Shown here: piece by piece, positions 20,404-31,761 of the stretch
Layout: each line of letters starts with the position of its first letter
Numbering within the stretch: position 1 is the first letter of the stretch
NCBI GenBank assembly: GCA_026018925.1
Contig: JAKSZU010000008.1
Location: forward strand, 11,883,626 to 11,947,625
DNA: 64,000 nucleotides
Direction of reading: 5' to 3'
Source of the DNA: Tupaia tana
Lineage: Eukaryota; Chordata; Mammalia; Scandentia; Tupaiidae
Notes under the pieces: generated by a model
Told to the model about the DNA's origin: nothing
The model's input: only the letters and a program-made list of their open reading frames with translations
Databases searched by the model: none
Translations under genes and position numbers: made by a program

Positions 20404-20665
20404 GGACCCAGCAGGTGTTATAACGGTTATGTCACTGGACTCCTATGTAGTTGATTATGGTTCAAGTCCCGAACTCAGTGGCTTAAAACCCCACACTGGG
20501 TGCATGCGAGTGTGTGCCTAAAATCCTGAGAGGAAAATGGAGAAGGGATTGTGGTGTGGCCACCCCCCCGGGGGGTGATTTCTCACTTTCTGTCTCTCTA
20601 TATCTCTCTGGCAAGCACACACACACTGTAACAAAAAAGCTCTCTAAAAAAACTAGTAAACAAAT
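20404..20665 (+). mobile_element. Family-1 SINE (intermediate age)
   Basis: Plus-strand copy starting GGACCCAGCAGGTG, with B box GGTTCAAGTCC and a C7G6 palindrome near 20564-20577. More diverged than the youngest copies. Possible TSD around ACATAT(T/C)CT(T/A)A on both sides. Confidence 0.85.
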
Positions 20666-20670
20666 AAAAC

Positions 20671-23149
20671 ATATCCTAACTGTTCTTACAATTCCCCTGA
20701 TTAAATCTTAGATTAAATCATAGGATGTTTGATGATCCAATGAGTCTTCAGGATAATGTTTTCTGCTTGTAGGTACCAGAAATGTTGAAGAATTTGTTTA
20801 TTTCTTTCTGGAGCAATCTGGCCAATTTATAAATTTCCCTCAGTCCCACCCTAGAAGTTAATTATGGTAATTCCCAGCTGAATACCAGTGCCCAGTGATA
20901 TTTATCTGGTCTGAAAAAGGACCTCCACTCTTTCCACTTGGAATATTTGCTTAGCACTGTCTTGGAATTGCTGTTCCTTCCTAGTTAGAATTTGTATTTC
21001 CCTCTCTGCCCTCCCACTATAATACTGTAGCTAGAGCGGGGGTCAAGATCCACCCCAAGGCAGGACAGCAGGAGAGGATGCCTTCTTGTAACTTAGGTGG
21101 TACAACATAATGCTCCAAGCACATGTGTAGTTTTCAAAGGCTTTATGTTGTGGGGTTTTTTTTGGGGGGTGGGGTGGGGTGGGGGGTCTTTTTGTTTTCT
21201 TTTGTTTTCATTTTTGTATAAAAGAAAAAGGCCTTGAAGATGTTCTTTGTGACATTTAGTTCTAATGTTGAAAAATCTGACACACTTTCAATAACACGTT
21301 GGTCATCTTTGGAAAATGTTCTCGTGCTTTCAAAGTCCCCCTTATTATTTCCCTCTCTTCCTTCCAAACTCATGTTGCCCCCTATATATGGAAGCTACAG
21401 TAAGGGTAAAGACCCCTTGTCCCCACTCTAAACACAATTCCCCAATTCTGGTATTGTCCCTGGTCTTGTCTTCCTTTTCTCTGGAACTTCGAGTTTTCAC
21501 ATGTTGTTACTTCCTAAGTATTTTACTGAAAGCCAGAAAGCACTTATAAACATTAGTCTGATTTATACCTTAAATCTCAAAGATAACCCTGAGAATTCAC
21601 TGTGAAATTGAGGAAGGCTGATGTTGGGACCTTTGCTTTGAGGCAGCTGTACAATGCTGAAAGCAATGGCATCAAGTAATTGATTGTCTCTGAGATAACC
21701 TCACAGGCATTTCAGCTCTGGAATAAAACTTGGCATAAGTCAGAAGAAACTGCCTTTTAACATCTCCTTCTACCCTTTGAGGGTTGGATTATTTATGCCA
21801 TGAATGCTCCACCAGTTCACCCCCATTTATAGTCAGGTAAAGAAAAACTGCAGTGGTCTTTCTTGCCTGTCCAAGCTACACTAGAGGAGAAGTCTCCTGC
21901 CTGCCGCATGTGACTGGCGTCATTATATTTCCAGTCTTCCATGCTCTGTAGCACTTTAGTTGAGATCTTTAAAAGATTTTTTGAGAAAACAGGAGATCAG
22001 ACATCTTAAGAACATCACAGCATATTTAAAACATTTGCAGAATCACATAATACCAAGAGAAATGCCCTAACATTATAAGGTATAGCAAGAAATGAAACTA
22101 TGTACAGAAAAGTCTTAAATAATATCATAAGATTACATTAATCAATGAAGCTATACAAATACTTAGGACAGACTACCAATAGCTCTGGAGAGCTGAGGTC
22201 CACAAAAATGAATTTCTAGAGCTTTGTAGTTTTACCTGCAGTTTATTACATTTTAGAAACTTCAGCTGCACTTGCCTTAGGTTTTGGCATCTGAAAATAA
22301 AGACTACTTTATGGACAGTTTTCAAGTTTTAATGGTGATTACAGCTAATGAAAGGCATTAATGTTTAAAAATTTAGAAGTTAGGCCAGTATCAACATTAG
22401 GGTTTTCTATTAGCACAATGGAGGTAGATTTTATGTTCAGAATTTAATAAAAACCCATTGCTCTCATTTTCTTTGTTGTAAAGTCCATTGGAAATCTGAT
22501 GTACCTGACATAATAAACAGCCCTGCATTGGAGTAGCTTTCTGTTCAGTTACGAAAGGTTTTTCTGCTCTAGCACTGTTTTTCTGTAACGTTTGCCTCTG
22601 TGAATCTCCAGGGTAAAAAAAATAATAAATTCTGTAAGTAATGTGGCAAAATGAGGTAAACTGAAAACACTGCTTTTGCATTTTTTTCAGACATGAAGGT
22701 GTGAGTACTGTTCTTAGTATAGTAATTGAAAATGTGTTCTTTCATTGAATGTGATGTGTATATGCAAAACCTCTAATATAACTGACAGAAGAGTTCAGTG
22801 GAAATAAAAATTAATATAAAAATGAAAATGGTGGTGAAGAAAAATAACAAGAGCCTGAAGTAAGGCACTTGCAGCATGCGATTTTGTCTCATTACTTTTT
22901 GTCAACTGCCTGGAAGCTGAGGCAGGCCAGAGATACAAGTAGATTTTTTTTTTAAAGTTAAATTAAATAAAAAGTAAAAGATTAAAATCCAAAGCCCCTG
23001 GTATTTTTCATCTTTTGAGTCCATGAGGTGAGCCTACAAATCCAGAACTGTAAATAGCCCAGCCAAATGACAGTCGGAATGTCCTCTCAATGTTAGACTA
23101 TGTGAGAACCTTCGGTGACTGGTGTTCTCCTTGTCACTGGGAACAGTCA
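20671..23149. other. Unassigned sequence, 2.5 kb
   Basis: No gene or named repeat recognised over this stretch. It contains the G-quadruplex motif at 21164 and scattered A/T runs. Short open frames have no recognisable domains and no coding signature. Confidence 0.5.
21164..21186 (+). other. G-quadruplex motif
   Basis: Four G runs of 6, 4, 4 and 6 separated by single T residues, which fits the canonical G4 pattern with 1-nt loops. It follows a T-run and sits in AT-rich DNA. Probably a G-rich simple repeat; any role is unknown. Confidence 0.85.
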
Positions 23150-23400
23150 TGGACTCTACTCAGCAATAACGATGTGCTGTCTACTGAAGACTCATTGGAG
23201 GCTAGTTACTGTGCTACTTAGCCTAAACCCATGATGTCATCAAATACTGTAACTTACTGGGGTGGGCATCATTATTTTTGTTTTACAGATAACACATCTG
23301 GGTTTGGAAGGATTAACTCCTTTTCCAAAGTCACATAGCTCATAAGCATGAGCAGTGGGAATTGGATCTCAAGGCCTGATTTTAACCAGCTAGGTTACAC
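23150..23400 (-). mobile_element. MIR SINE
   Basis: The plus strand contains the reverse-complement MIR core: CATTATTTTTGTTTTACAGATAACACATCTGGG, TCCAAAGTCACATAGCTCATAAGC, GGGAATTGGATCTCAAG. It is an ancient pan-mammalian tRNA-derived SINE. Confidence 0.75.
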
Positions 23401-23824
23401 ATACTCTCAGAATTTACTGATTCTCCATGGCTGCCATGATTGCTGGACTAGCACTGATAAAATCTCCTCAAACACAAGGGACACATTTTGGGGGATAAAG
23501 AATTGAACAGATAGGAGCTTGGGCAAGGAGTTCAACCCCTTTTTGTTTGAAACAGACAGGAACACAAGGATCACATATATCTTATTGCATATATTTATTA
23601 ACCTGATGCTGTGTGTTCACTATCATAGTATACCATGTCAGGATATAGAAGAGATGCTAGTTACTATTGTCAAGGAGTAAACTCTTTCTGCATAAACCAG
23701 AAAAACTGATTTATTTCCTTGATGGCCAGTCTTTACGTTAATCAGTGGACTTATTTCTCTTGCCAAATGCAAGATGTGGAAAGGGGACTAAAGTAAAAAC
23801 TTATGTATTGTGGGTGGAAGTATA

Positions 23825-23954
23825 AGGGAACTTCAAAAAGTTCATGGAAAATGGAATGTATGAGTTTGTTTTGCTGCAGAACAATTTTGAAGTCCATGCA
23901 TAGTTTTATTTTTTCATAATAATATGTGTTTTCCATAAACTTTTTGAAGATCCT
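23825..23954. mobile_element. Mariner-like MITE
   Basis: About 130 bp with terminal inverted repeats: GGGAACTTCAAAAAGTTCAT on the left and ATAAACTTTTTGAAGATCC on the right, with TA-rich flanks. No transposase. Related copies lie at 40215-40627 (split) and 59553-59672. Confidence 0.75.
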
Positions 23955-24374
23955 TTGCTGATCAGCCTCGGTAAGGTGAAGCAAGCATTGCTGAGCTAGT
24001 GAGACAAGATAAATGGAGAGTACCAGCCAATGGATACAGGACCACATATCATCAAGGGACTTGTAGAATGGCAGGGCAGTGAAAGAAAAGGACTGGCATA
24101 GTCGGATACATCTTTCTTATAGGACTATTTTAATTCATATTTAATTACAGTAAAAGGGGAAATTTTTGGTACTACGATTACTGAGAAAAATATTTCTTAA
24201 AAGGCATCTGTGGCATTGGTTCATTAGAAAGTGAGCGAATTAACTGATATTAAGTAAGCACTTGTCAAATGAAGAAATGAATGGATGAAAGAACGCATTA
24301 AGCTTACCAGGAGGCTGAGCTATGATAAATGCCACAAACACCCTGATCAAATATTGACTGATGGCATTGAACAT

Positions 24375-24815
24375 AATGTATATTAGTTTCCTAAGTCCGC
24401 CATAGCAAAGTACCACAAATTGGGTGGCTTGTAATAACAGCAATTTATTAATCACAGTTCTGAGTGCCAGCAGGACCATCAACCTTCCAAAATGTGTAGA
24501 GGAAGGATCTTTCCCACCTCTTCCAGTTTCTGGTGACTCCAGACATTCCTTGGCTTGTGGCAGCATCACCCTAGTCTTCACCTGTCTGTCTTCTTCCTAA
24601 ACCTCTCCACACCACTTTTCCTGTGTGCATATCTCTGTTGAAATTCCCTCCTTGTTTTTAAGAATATCTGTCATATGGCTCATGAGTTTATTTTTTTATG
24701 ATTATCTCTGGAAAGATCACATCTCTACCTAAGGTCACATTTGAGTTACTGTGCTAGGAGGAAGGTTAGGACTTCAACGTACCTTTTTGGGGAGGAGACA
24801 ATTGAACCCATCACA
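24375..24815 (-). mobile_element. MaLR LTR (MLT1 type)
   Basis: Reverse-complement LTR with blocks TTAGTTTCCTAAGTCCGCCATA, AATTTATTAATCACAGTTCTG, CTTCTGGTGACTCC, GAAATTCCCTCC, AAAGATCACATCTC, ending GACAATTGAACCCATCACA. All in MaLR consensus order but diverged. Confidence 0.7.
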
Positions 24816-25445
24816 AGCACCTATCCACTCTACTGATATTTCAGCAGGACAATGAATACATTACAGTTCATTGGAGAGAGCTTGTAGACTTTCATTATGA
24901 AGGCTGGGAATAATGGCAATATTAGTTCTTGGGAGACAGCACAGAGTACACCATCACTCCATTGCTGGGAATACAGTGGCCCTTCTGCATGATGTTGTTT
25001 TCTAATTCACACAAGGGCACTTCTGAACCTGCAGTGCCTTTGGCACCAGGCAAACAAACTTGGTCATTGAGAGCCTGTCCCTGGGTAGCAAGACCCATTG
25101 CAGAATGTTATGCTACCACTGCACCACCAGGGCTAGGCCACTTCCCTACCATTCTTAACCAACTTCATTTCCTTTGATTGCATTTTCCCCATCAGATTTA
25201 CTATATACCTATGTGTTAGCTGTCTCCTGTGAGAATACGACTCCATGTTGTTGGCATATGTTTCCTTTACTACTATATTCCTTTCGCATAGAGAAGATAT
25301 GTAGGAATATACAAGGCATCAATAAGTGTATCTGATTAATGATATGATAGAAAAAATAATTATGATGGGAACACAGGGTAAGAGACCTAAGGTACAGTTC
25401 AACTTGGAAGCCAAGGAGAGACTTTAGAAACTTCACATTTAGCTG
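24816..25445. other. Unassigned sequence
   Basis: No gene or named repeat recognised. Confidence 0.45.
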
Positions 25446-25600
25446 AGTTTTCTGTCTTCTAGTATCTTTGTTTATCTATCCCCTGCATTGTAAGCCTCCT
25501 GAGGACAGAGAGCATATCTAATTAATCATTGTAACCTCAGCATCTAGCCCAGGGCTTATTACATGTTCAGATTCCAAAGAATATTAGCTATCTACCTGAT
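25446..25600 (+). mobile_element. L2 LINE 3' end
   Basis: Typical L2 3' tail: ATTGTAAGCCTCCTGAGGACAG, AGCATATCTAATTAATCATTG, TAACCTCAGCATCTAGCCCAGGGC. Ancient and non-coding. Confidence 0.65.
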
Positions 25601-25774
25601 CTTGTTCTAGTTAGATATAAATTTGTGAAAAAGAGTTCATTTATTTAATGAAGCCAATAATTTTAGTTCAGAATTTCTTCTCACACTAAAAAAACTTTAT
25701 AAATAGAAAGTTTCTCCTCACTGAAAGTTTCGAATGGAAAGAATATAAAACATCATGGTTTAAAGCAAGACTAA

Positions 25775-26035
25775 GGGAACCAGCAGATAGTGGACACTCC
25801 CACATGGCCAACTGTAATTTGAATCCCAGATTCGGTAGCTTGAAACTCATGCCAGGCACATGTGCATGTGTGCCCAAACTTCTGAGAAGAGAATGGAGGA
25901 GAAAGGATTGGGTTATACCCCTGGGGGATGATTTCTCGTTTTCTTATTTCTGTGTCTTGCTCCATTTCTCTGGCAAGCATACTGCTCTATAGCAAAAATC
26001 TCTCTAAAAACAATAATAAATTAAATTAAGTAAAA
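25775..26035 (+). mobile_element. Family-1-related SINE (old, deleted in head)
   Basis: Plus-strand copy GGGAACCAGCAGATAG, lacking part of the A-box region. It keeps GGTAGCTTGAAACTCATGCC, GAGAATGGAGGAGAAAGGATTG and the terminal CTCTATAGCAAAAATCTCTC. It is followed 12 bp later by another copy in the same orientation. Confidence 0.8.
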
Positions 26036-26046
26036 TACAAAAACCT

Positions 26047-26325
26047 GGGACCAGCTGATGGCATAATGGTTATGTCACTGGACTCCCATGTAGTTGACCA
26101 CAGTTCAAGTCCCAGACCCAGTGGCTTAAACTCACACCAGGAGCATGTGTGTGAGCCCAAAATTCAGAAGGGAGAATGGAGGAGAAGGGATCATGGCATG
26201 GTCATCCCCCTTGGGGGGGTGGTTTCTTACTTTCTGTCTCTCTCTGTATCTCTGGTGAGCACACCCAGCCTATAGCAAAAATCTCCCTCTAAATAAATAA
26301 ATTAATTAAATAAAATAAAAAATTT
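26047..26325 (+). mobile_element. Family-1-related SINE (intermediate)
   Basis: Plus-strand copy starting GGGACCAGCTGATGGCATAATGG, with B box AGTTCAAGTCC, C6/G7 palindrome remnant near 26205-26220, and CTATAGCAAAAATCTCC before an A/T-rich tail. Confidence 0.85.
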
Positions 26326-26404
26326 TAAGGAACACATAGTTTATAGGTAGACTGGTTCCTGTCACTCCTTTTTTCTGTTCTTGTCTCTTTCTTGTGAAAG
26401 AATT

Positions 26405-26775
26405 ATCTTAGTCTGTTCAGGCAGTTATAACAAACTGCAGAGACTCGGTAGCCTATAGACAACAAAAATTTAATTTTCCCAGTTCTGGAGGCTAGAAGTC
26501 CAAGATCAAGGTGCAAGTGAGGTCAGATTTTAACAAGGGCCCTATCCTGGGTTGCAGATTGTGGTCTTTTTGATTTGTCCTCACATGGAAGAAAGAGGGC
26601 AAGGCAACTTTTGGGGGACCCTTTTATAAGGGAACTAATTCCATCTATAAGGGCTCTGGTATCTTAACCTAACCGCCTCCTGAAGGCTCATCCACCTAAT
26701 ACCATTGCATTAACTCCTAGCACTTAAACACATGAATTTGAGAGGGACAAGACCATTCAGTTCATAACAAGAATA
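26405..26775 (-). mobile_element. MaLR LTR (MST/MLT1 type)
   Basis: Reverse-complement LTR: TTAGTCTGTTCAGGCAGTTATAACA, CCAGTTCTGGAGGCTAGAAG, CCTCACATGGAAGAAAGAGG, TTTTATAAGGGAACTAATTCC, CACCTAATACCATTGCATT, AAGACCATTCAGTTCATAACA. One of the best preserved LTRs in the window. Confidence 0.85.
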
Positions 26776-27204
26776 GAATTGCTGTTTCAAGACTACAGGG
26801 GACACAAATCTTGGGCTTGTAACCAGGCAACGACATGGTTAAAGTGAAATGAGATGTGTGTTCCTACTAAAACCTGATGATCCTCTCACTCTCCCCCTGT
26901 GAAGATGTGGGAAAGCTATTAATAAAAGAGTTATTAGGGATAGTGACAGCAGTTAGAAAGTGCTGATAGGAGCAAGTCTCAAGCATCTGAGTCCGAACAC
27001 ATTCCTCCAAAGGCAAATGTAAGTCAAGTCACTCTCACAGTCTTCTAGCACATCCAGATATGTGTGGGTCTGCACAGCTCCTAATAGTCATCCGTATGAT
27101 ACTATCCAGTTTTTATCATTGTTAGGGCTCACCCTTTTTATACATGTCTCAATCCCTGAAGGAAAACATGGAATTATTCTAGATGGTTTTGATTCAATTC
27201 TTTT
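26776..27204. other. Unassigned sequence
   Basis: Continues from the LTR without recognisable gene or repeat. Confidence 0.45.
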
Positions 27205-27453
27205 GTTATTATTATTTTTTATTTCTAGAGGTGAAGAGAAGGGAAGAAAGAGAGAGAGAAATTACTCTCTAATGGGGTGAAACCATGTCACAGTCCTTTT
27301 CCCTCTATTTCTCCTTCTCATCAAGTTCTTGGACACACACACACATGCCCAGCATGTTTTTCTAGCTTCCAGGGCCAGAATTAGAACTGTGGTCAGCCAT
27401 GTGGAAGCCAGCTCCCAATGCACAGCACTTAAATACTATGCTTCAGAGCCAGC
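27205..27453 (-). mobile_element. Family-1-related SINE (old)
   Basis: Minus-strand diverged copy: GAAAGAGAGAGAGAAATTACTC, TTCTTGGACACACACACACATG, then a tRNA-like head with AGAACTGTGGTCAGCCATGTGG, ending AGAGCCAGCCCTG. Confidence 0.65.
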
Positions 27454-28237
27454 CCTGTCTTCTTTTGAATCTTAACGAAGAATCCCAGTGATAATTGTAC
27501 TGTCTTTTATTTATCAGTCTTACAGTCCTAAGCTCAAAAATCATCACCAAGGTTGGAAGAAAAAGAAAAAAAAAAATTCAATATAATAAATTACACATGT
27601 CAAAAGCTTTACATTTCATTAAATAAAAATTAAGTCCTGTTATGTTTAAACTATTACATTCATAGAGTTGATTATTTGTTGATGTATTGCTTAAATGACT
27701 GTGGTAAAACCACAGCATGAAAATAAATAAATTGCAGTTCTCTCTCCAACTTAGAAATAGCTTGATGGCTTGTTCCTTGAGATTCATTACTGCTTTACAT
27801 AAGTGATATCAAAGACAATATAACAAACATTTAAAAGCTGAGCCACATGTTTATGAACATATTCTGGAGAATTCACTTGATGACTTTTATTTCAGTACTT
27901 TGCAGGAGCTGTCCCAGGCGCACATGATGCAGCAAGGACAGAATTAACCAAGTTTATGCGCTTATGAAGTTAATTTTAATGGTTAAATGCTGTCTTTTCT
28001 AACAGCTACTAGATCTCAATTCTACTTTTTAAAAAATATTGCCTGTTATTAACTCCACTAGAAAGAAAAATTCAATCATGAATCTGAGATTTTGAAAATA
28101 GAATCTTTCAAGATAATCTTTTTTTGTACATTTAACATCAGATTTCTTTCTCTTATTGTCTTTGTCCTAAATTAAGAAACTTGATCATTTATAAACATCA
28201 TGCATAACCAAGAGAAATTATTTTTATTATGCCTATC
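27454..28237. other. Unassigned AT-rich sequence
   Basis: No feature recognised. Confidence 0.5.
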
Positions 28238-28461
28238 TTTTTTAATTGCCAAAGGGCACATGCACTTTTCAGAGACACAGGAGAGGGAAAAAATAATTCC
28301 AAATAGAGCACAATCACACCACATTCCCTTCTCCTGCTAGGATTTGGAGTATGCATATACACACGTCTGGCATGTTTTTCAAGCCACCAGGGCCAGGGTT
28401 TGAAATACGGTTGACCATGTGGGGCCCATATTCCTTATCACTAGGCTACAAGACTGGCCCT
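28238..28461 (-). mobile_element. Family-1-related SINE (old)
   Basis: Minus-strand copy: CAAAGGGCACATGCACTTTTC, CACATTCCCTTCTCCTGCTAGG, CAAGCCACCAGGGCCAGG, ending ACTGGCCCTGG. Highly diverged. Confidence 0.65.
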
Positions 28462-28719
28462 GGAAGCATTTTATAAAAATCTTAACTTGCAATTTAACAC
28501 AATTCAGAACCTTGAAAAATATCAGATAATTTAGACTATATGAAAACAAACAACCAACCTTATTTCCAGACTATCAAGTCTTCTGGACTTAGACCCACTA
28601 GTCCATGTATTTATAACCTGGGCTTGCCTGTGAGACAGACCACTCCAAGAAATGGTCCTGGATCTAAATTATACATCCTTAACTCTAAAGAGAGCTAATT
28701 AAGCCACAGACTAAGATAT

Positions 28720-28983
28720 GAGAACTTTGGACTCCCATGTACTTGACTGCAGTTTGAGTCTCAGACCTGACGGCTTAAAACTCACACCAGGTGCACTTAG
28801 GTGCCTGCCCAAATTCCGAAAGGAGAATGTAGGACAAGGGATAGCAGCATGGCCATCCACTGTGGGGGCTGATTTCTTGCTTTCTATCTCTCCATCTCTC
28901 TCTGTGTCTGTAACAAGCACATGGGCCTTATAGCAAAATAACTAACTAACTAACTAACTAACTAAATAAATAAATAAATAAAA
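28720..28983 (+). mobile_element. Family-1-related SINE (5'-truncated) with tetranucleotide tail
   Basis: Begins inside the tRNA-like head (GGACTCCCATGTACTTGACTG) and runs to CTTATAGCAAAATAAC. The tail is an (AACT)n then (AAAT)n microsatellite (28939-28982). AAGATATGAG on both sides is a probable TSD, so the truncation occurred at insertion. Confidence 0.8.
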
Positions 28984-29562
28984 AGATATGAGTTTAGAAA
29001 GTGAAATCAGTTGTAAAGGTCTGAAGGCTGATTTACTGTAGCCTCTCACAATGTATCTTCTCTTTGAAGCTGGACAGTACCGTGTCTTCTCCACATCTCT
29101 AACTCATCTCTCTCATTTTCACTCATGCTGCCAAACTCCACAGAATAAAGCTCTCAGTATCTCACCGTGTTACTTTGATCCCCTGATGGTAAGGTGATGT
29201 GAGCGAAAGTGACTGAGCATCTCATTGAGGAGACTGAGTTTGGCATTGACTACAAAACAAAACAGGAAACCTGGGCTTGGAAGGTGAAGAATTTAGTCTG
29301 GATGGTGCACTTGCATTCTTGAGAGCAGCCTGTTGGATGGGAGTGTCTGCTAAATACAAGGGTATGCCGTGTTCAGAAGGGCATAAATCATCAGCAGAAA
29401 GGCCACACCAAGATGCACTGGGGAGACAGTGTAAACGAGGAGCCAAGAAGGCCAGAGAGAGAACCAGGGAGGATGCGGATCATTCTCTAAGGAAAAGCAG
29501 CCCTTAGAGATGGCAGACAAGGCCTAATCAGTGGGAAAGGAGGTAGAAACAATTGGTTTTTT
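28984..29562. other. Unassigned sequence
   Basis: No gene or repeat recognised; moderate GC. Confidence 0.45.
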
Positions 29563-29579
29563 AGAAAGCAATGGTAAAT

Positions 29580-29851
29580 GGGGCCAGCAGTTAGCGTAAT
29601 GGCTATTTCACTGGACTCCCATGTAGCCAACCATGGTTCGAGTCCCGGACCCAGTGGCTTAAACTCACGCTGGGTGCATGTGCGTGCGTGCCCAAGATCC
29701 CGAGAGGAGAATGGAAGAGAAGAGATTGCAGCATGGCCACCCCCCTGGGGGATGATTTCTTGCTTTCTGTCTCTCTGTCTCTCTCTGTCTTTCTGGTGAG
29801 CGCATGAGCCCTATAGCAAAAACCTCTCCAAAAAAAAGAAAAGAAAAAGAA
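29580..29851 (+). mobile_element. Family-1 SINE (young) with perfect TSD
   Basis: Full plus-strand copy starting GGGGCCAGCAG, with perfect A box (TAGCGTAATGG) and B box (GGTTCGAGTCC). Perfect 17-bp TSD AGAAAGCAATGGTAAAT at 29563-29579 and 29852-29868. The tail is A-rich with G interruptions. Confidence 0.95.
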
Positions 29852-30051
29852 AGAAAGCAATGGTAAATTATTTTGGTATGATATACACAGTGATTTAATG
29901 CAATTTTTTAATAAATAAAAAATAGATAAATAGATTAAAAAATATTTTTTTAAAAAGAAATAAATGAGTGGTGATGTGAGCTTTAAGGAAAAGCAGGGCA
30001 TCTACAAAATGCTTCAAAGAGATTGGGTAAAATGAAATTAAAAGTGGAAAT

Positions 30052-30250
30052 TGGGGGTCAGATGGTGGTGCAGGAATAAGTCCGATCCACATGGGAGGTT
30101 CCTGGTGGGTCTGGAGACCTCCCAGAACATGCGGGACACACACATGCTCATGGCGCAGGGCAGGCTGAGGCTGGGGTGGATCACAGCCTGCTGGGGATTC
30201 TGTCTGTCCATCTACCCTTGTCTCTCTTGCTCACTGAGAAATAAATAAAA
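30052..30250 (+). mobile_element. Family-3 SINE
   Basis: A second, distinct tRNA-like SINE family. This copy starts GGGGGTCAGATGGTGGTGCAG, has the central CCTCCCAGAACATGCGGG and GGCTGAGGCTGGGGTGGATCACAG blocks, a pyrimidine tract (TGTCTCTCTTGCTCACTGA), and ends GAGAAATAAATAAAAG. Shares no body with family 1. Confidence 0.75.
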
Positions 30251-31023
30251 GTTAAGAAACAATGGACCTGGAATGTGAGTTTAAAAGCCCCGAGACTGGC
30301 TCAATGAAGTAGGGAGGCCTGTCCACTGAAGATTACAGTGAGAAAGAAAAGAGAGCTTAGCCAGGAAGGAAAGAGAGACATAGGCAGGCATGGAACTGAA
30401 AAATGGGACTTCTTTTTTTATGGTACAAGAAATCTGTTGTGTTTACAGTCTGTGAAGAAAGAGGCAGGAGAGGGGAAGCACTGCAAATAAAGAAGAGAGT
30501 AAATGACTCATGCAGCAAGAACACAGCAAGTGGAAGGGATTTAGCACATGAGAGACGAAATTGTCCTTGGACAAGAGGGAAGAGAAGGATAACTGCAGAC
30601 ACAGGCGAAGGGGTCAGAAACTGAATTTCTAATTCTCTATTTATTCTCTGGATGGCTTCATAGTTTCATTCAAGTGACACCAGCTACTGCAAAATAACTG
30701 CTTCAAGGCATCAACTTTCTTTGTAGAAGTGAACTTTCTCTTTTTTGCTGCCCAATTTGAGTGAACTATACAAGCTTAATTTTAAACCATTTCTCTAATG
30801 CTTTCTTTATGCTTAAAAAATACAATGCTACGTGAAATAAGCCAGCTATGAAAGACAAATGCTGTATGTACCCATTTCACATATACCAAATGTCCACACT
30901 CTGAGGTAGAAATTTCAAAAACCCAGTAGCATAGAAGCAGAAACAGTTAACAGACATAAATGTATGTAAGCAGTGACTAAGTGGTGGAAGAGTATGTCAC
31001 AACAGAGAAAAAGAAGAGCATTT
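30251..31023. other. Unassigned sequence
   Basis: No gene or named repeat recognised. Confidence 0.45.
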
Positions 31024-31218
31024 CTTTTTTTTAAGAATTATTTATTTAATTTTACTTATTCATACATTTATTTTAATTTGACCAGAGAGAGATAGAGAGA
31101 CACAGAGAGAGAGAGAGAGAGAAAGTGAGAAAGCAAGCTACCAGGTTTGGGACTCGAACTGTGGTCAGCCATGTGGGAGTGTCCAGCACCTTTACCACCA
31201 CGCCACTCGCTGGTCCCT
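31024..31218 (-). mobile_element. Family-2 SINE
   Basis: Short SINE of about 190 bp. On the minus strand it has a tRNA-like head (GGACCAGCGAGTGGCGTGG, GTTCGAGTCCCAAACCTGG), a (CT)n tract, then CTGGTCAAATTAAAATAAATG and an A/T-rich 3' end rather than the family-1 body. Head and pyrimidine tract resemble family 1, so the two may share a progenitor. Confidence 0.75.
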
Positions 31219-31750
31219 GAGTTTCTAATCTAATATATATCCCAAACAAAAGAAACTAGTAGGACAAATATCAAAGGTACACCACATAATTTTTTTGTTG
31301 TTGAAGACGACGAATGTGTTTGTATGCCTGACTTAATTCTCACGCACTGGATGCATGCTTTGAAAAACTACACTGTACTCCACAAAGATAGATGATAGCT
31401 ATATGTAGAACATAAATTATAATATAAAAGAACATATGATGACTAAAATAATTGAATTTGTATTCCCTTTTATTAGGAAGCAAAGATATTATTTGTTGCC
31501 TTAGTGGTGATCATTTTCTTTAATTATTTATTATTTATTTAGTATGTTAATGATCATAAGAAGTAACTGAATTATTTTCAAAACGTTTTTTTCCAGAAGA
31601 AGTAAATTAGAATCAATTACACTAATACTAAAATTATTTTATTTGGCAGGCATTTACAAACATTTAGCTCATCAACTTTGGCTTTCTAGAAGTGTGCTTA
31701 TGGCAGCTAGCCAACCCTGGAAGGCCATTTATAAAATCTAAAAAACAAGA
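31219..31750. other. Unassigned AT-rich sequence
   Basis: No feature recognised. Confidence 0.45.
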
Positions 31751-31761
31751 GTCATTGATTC

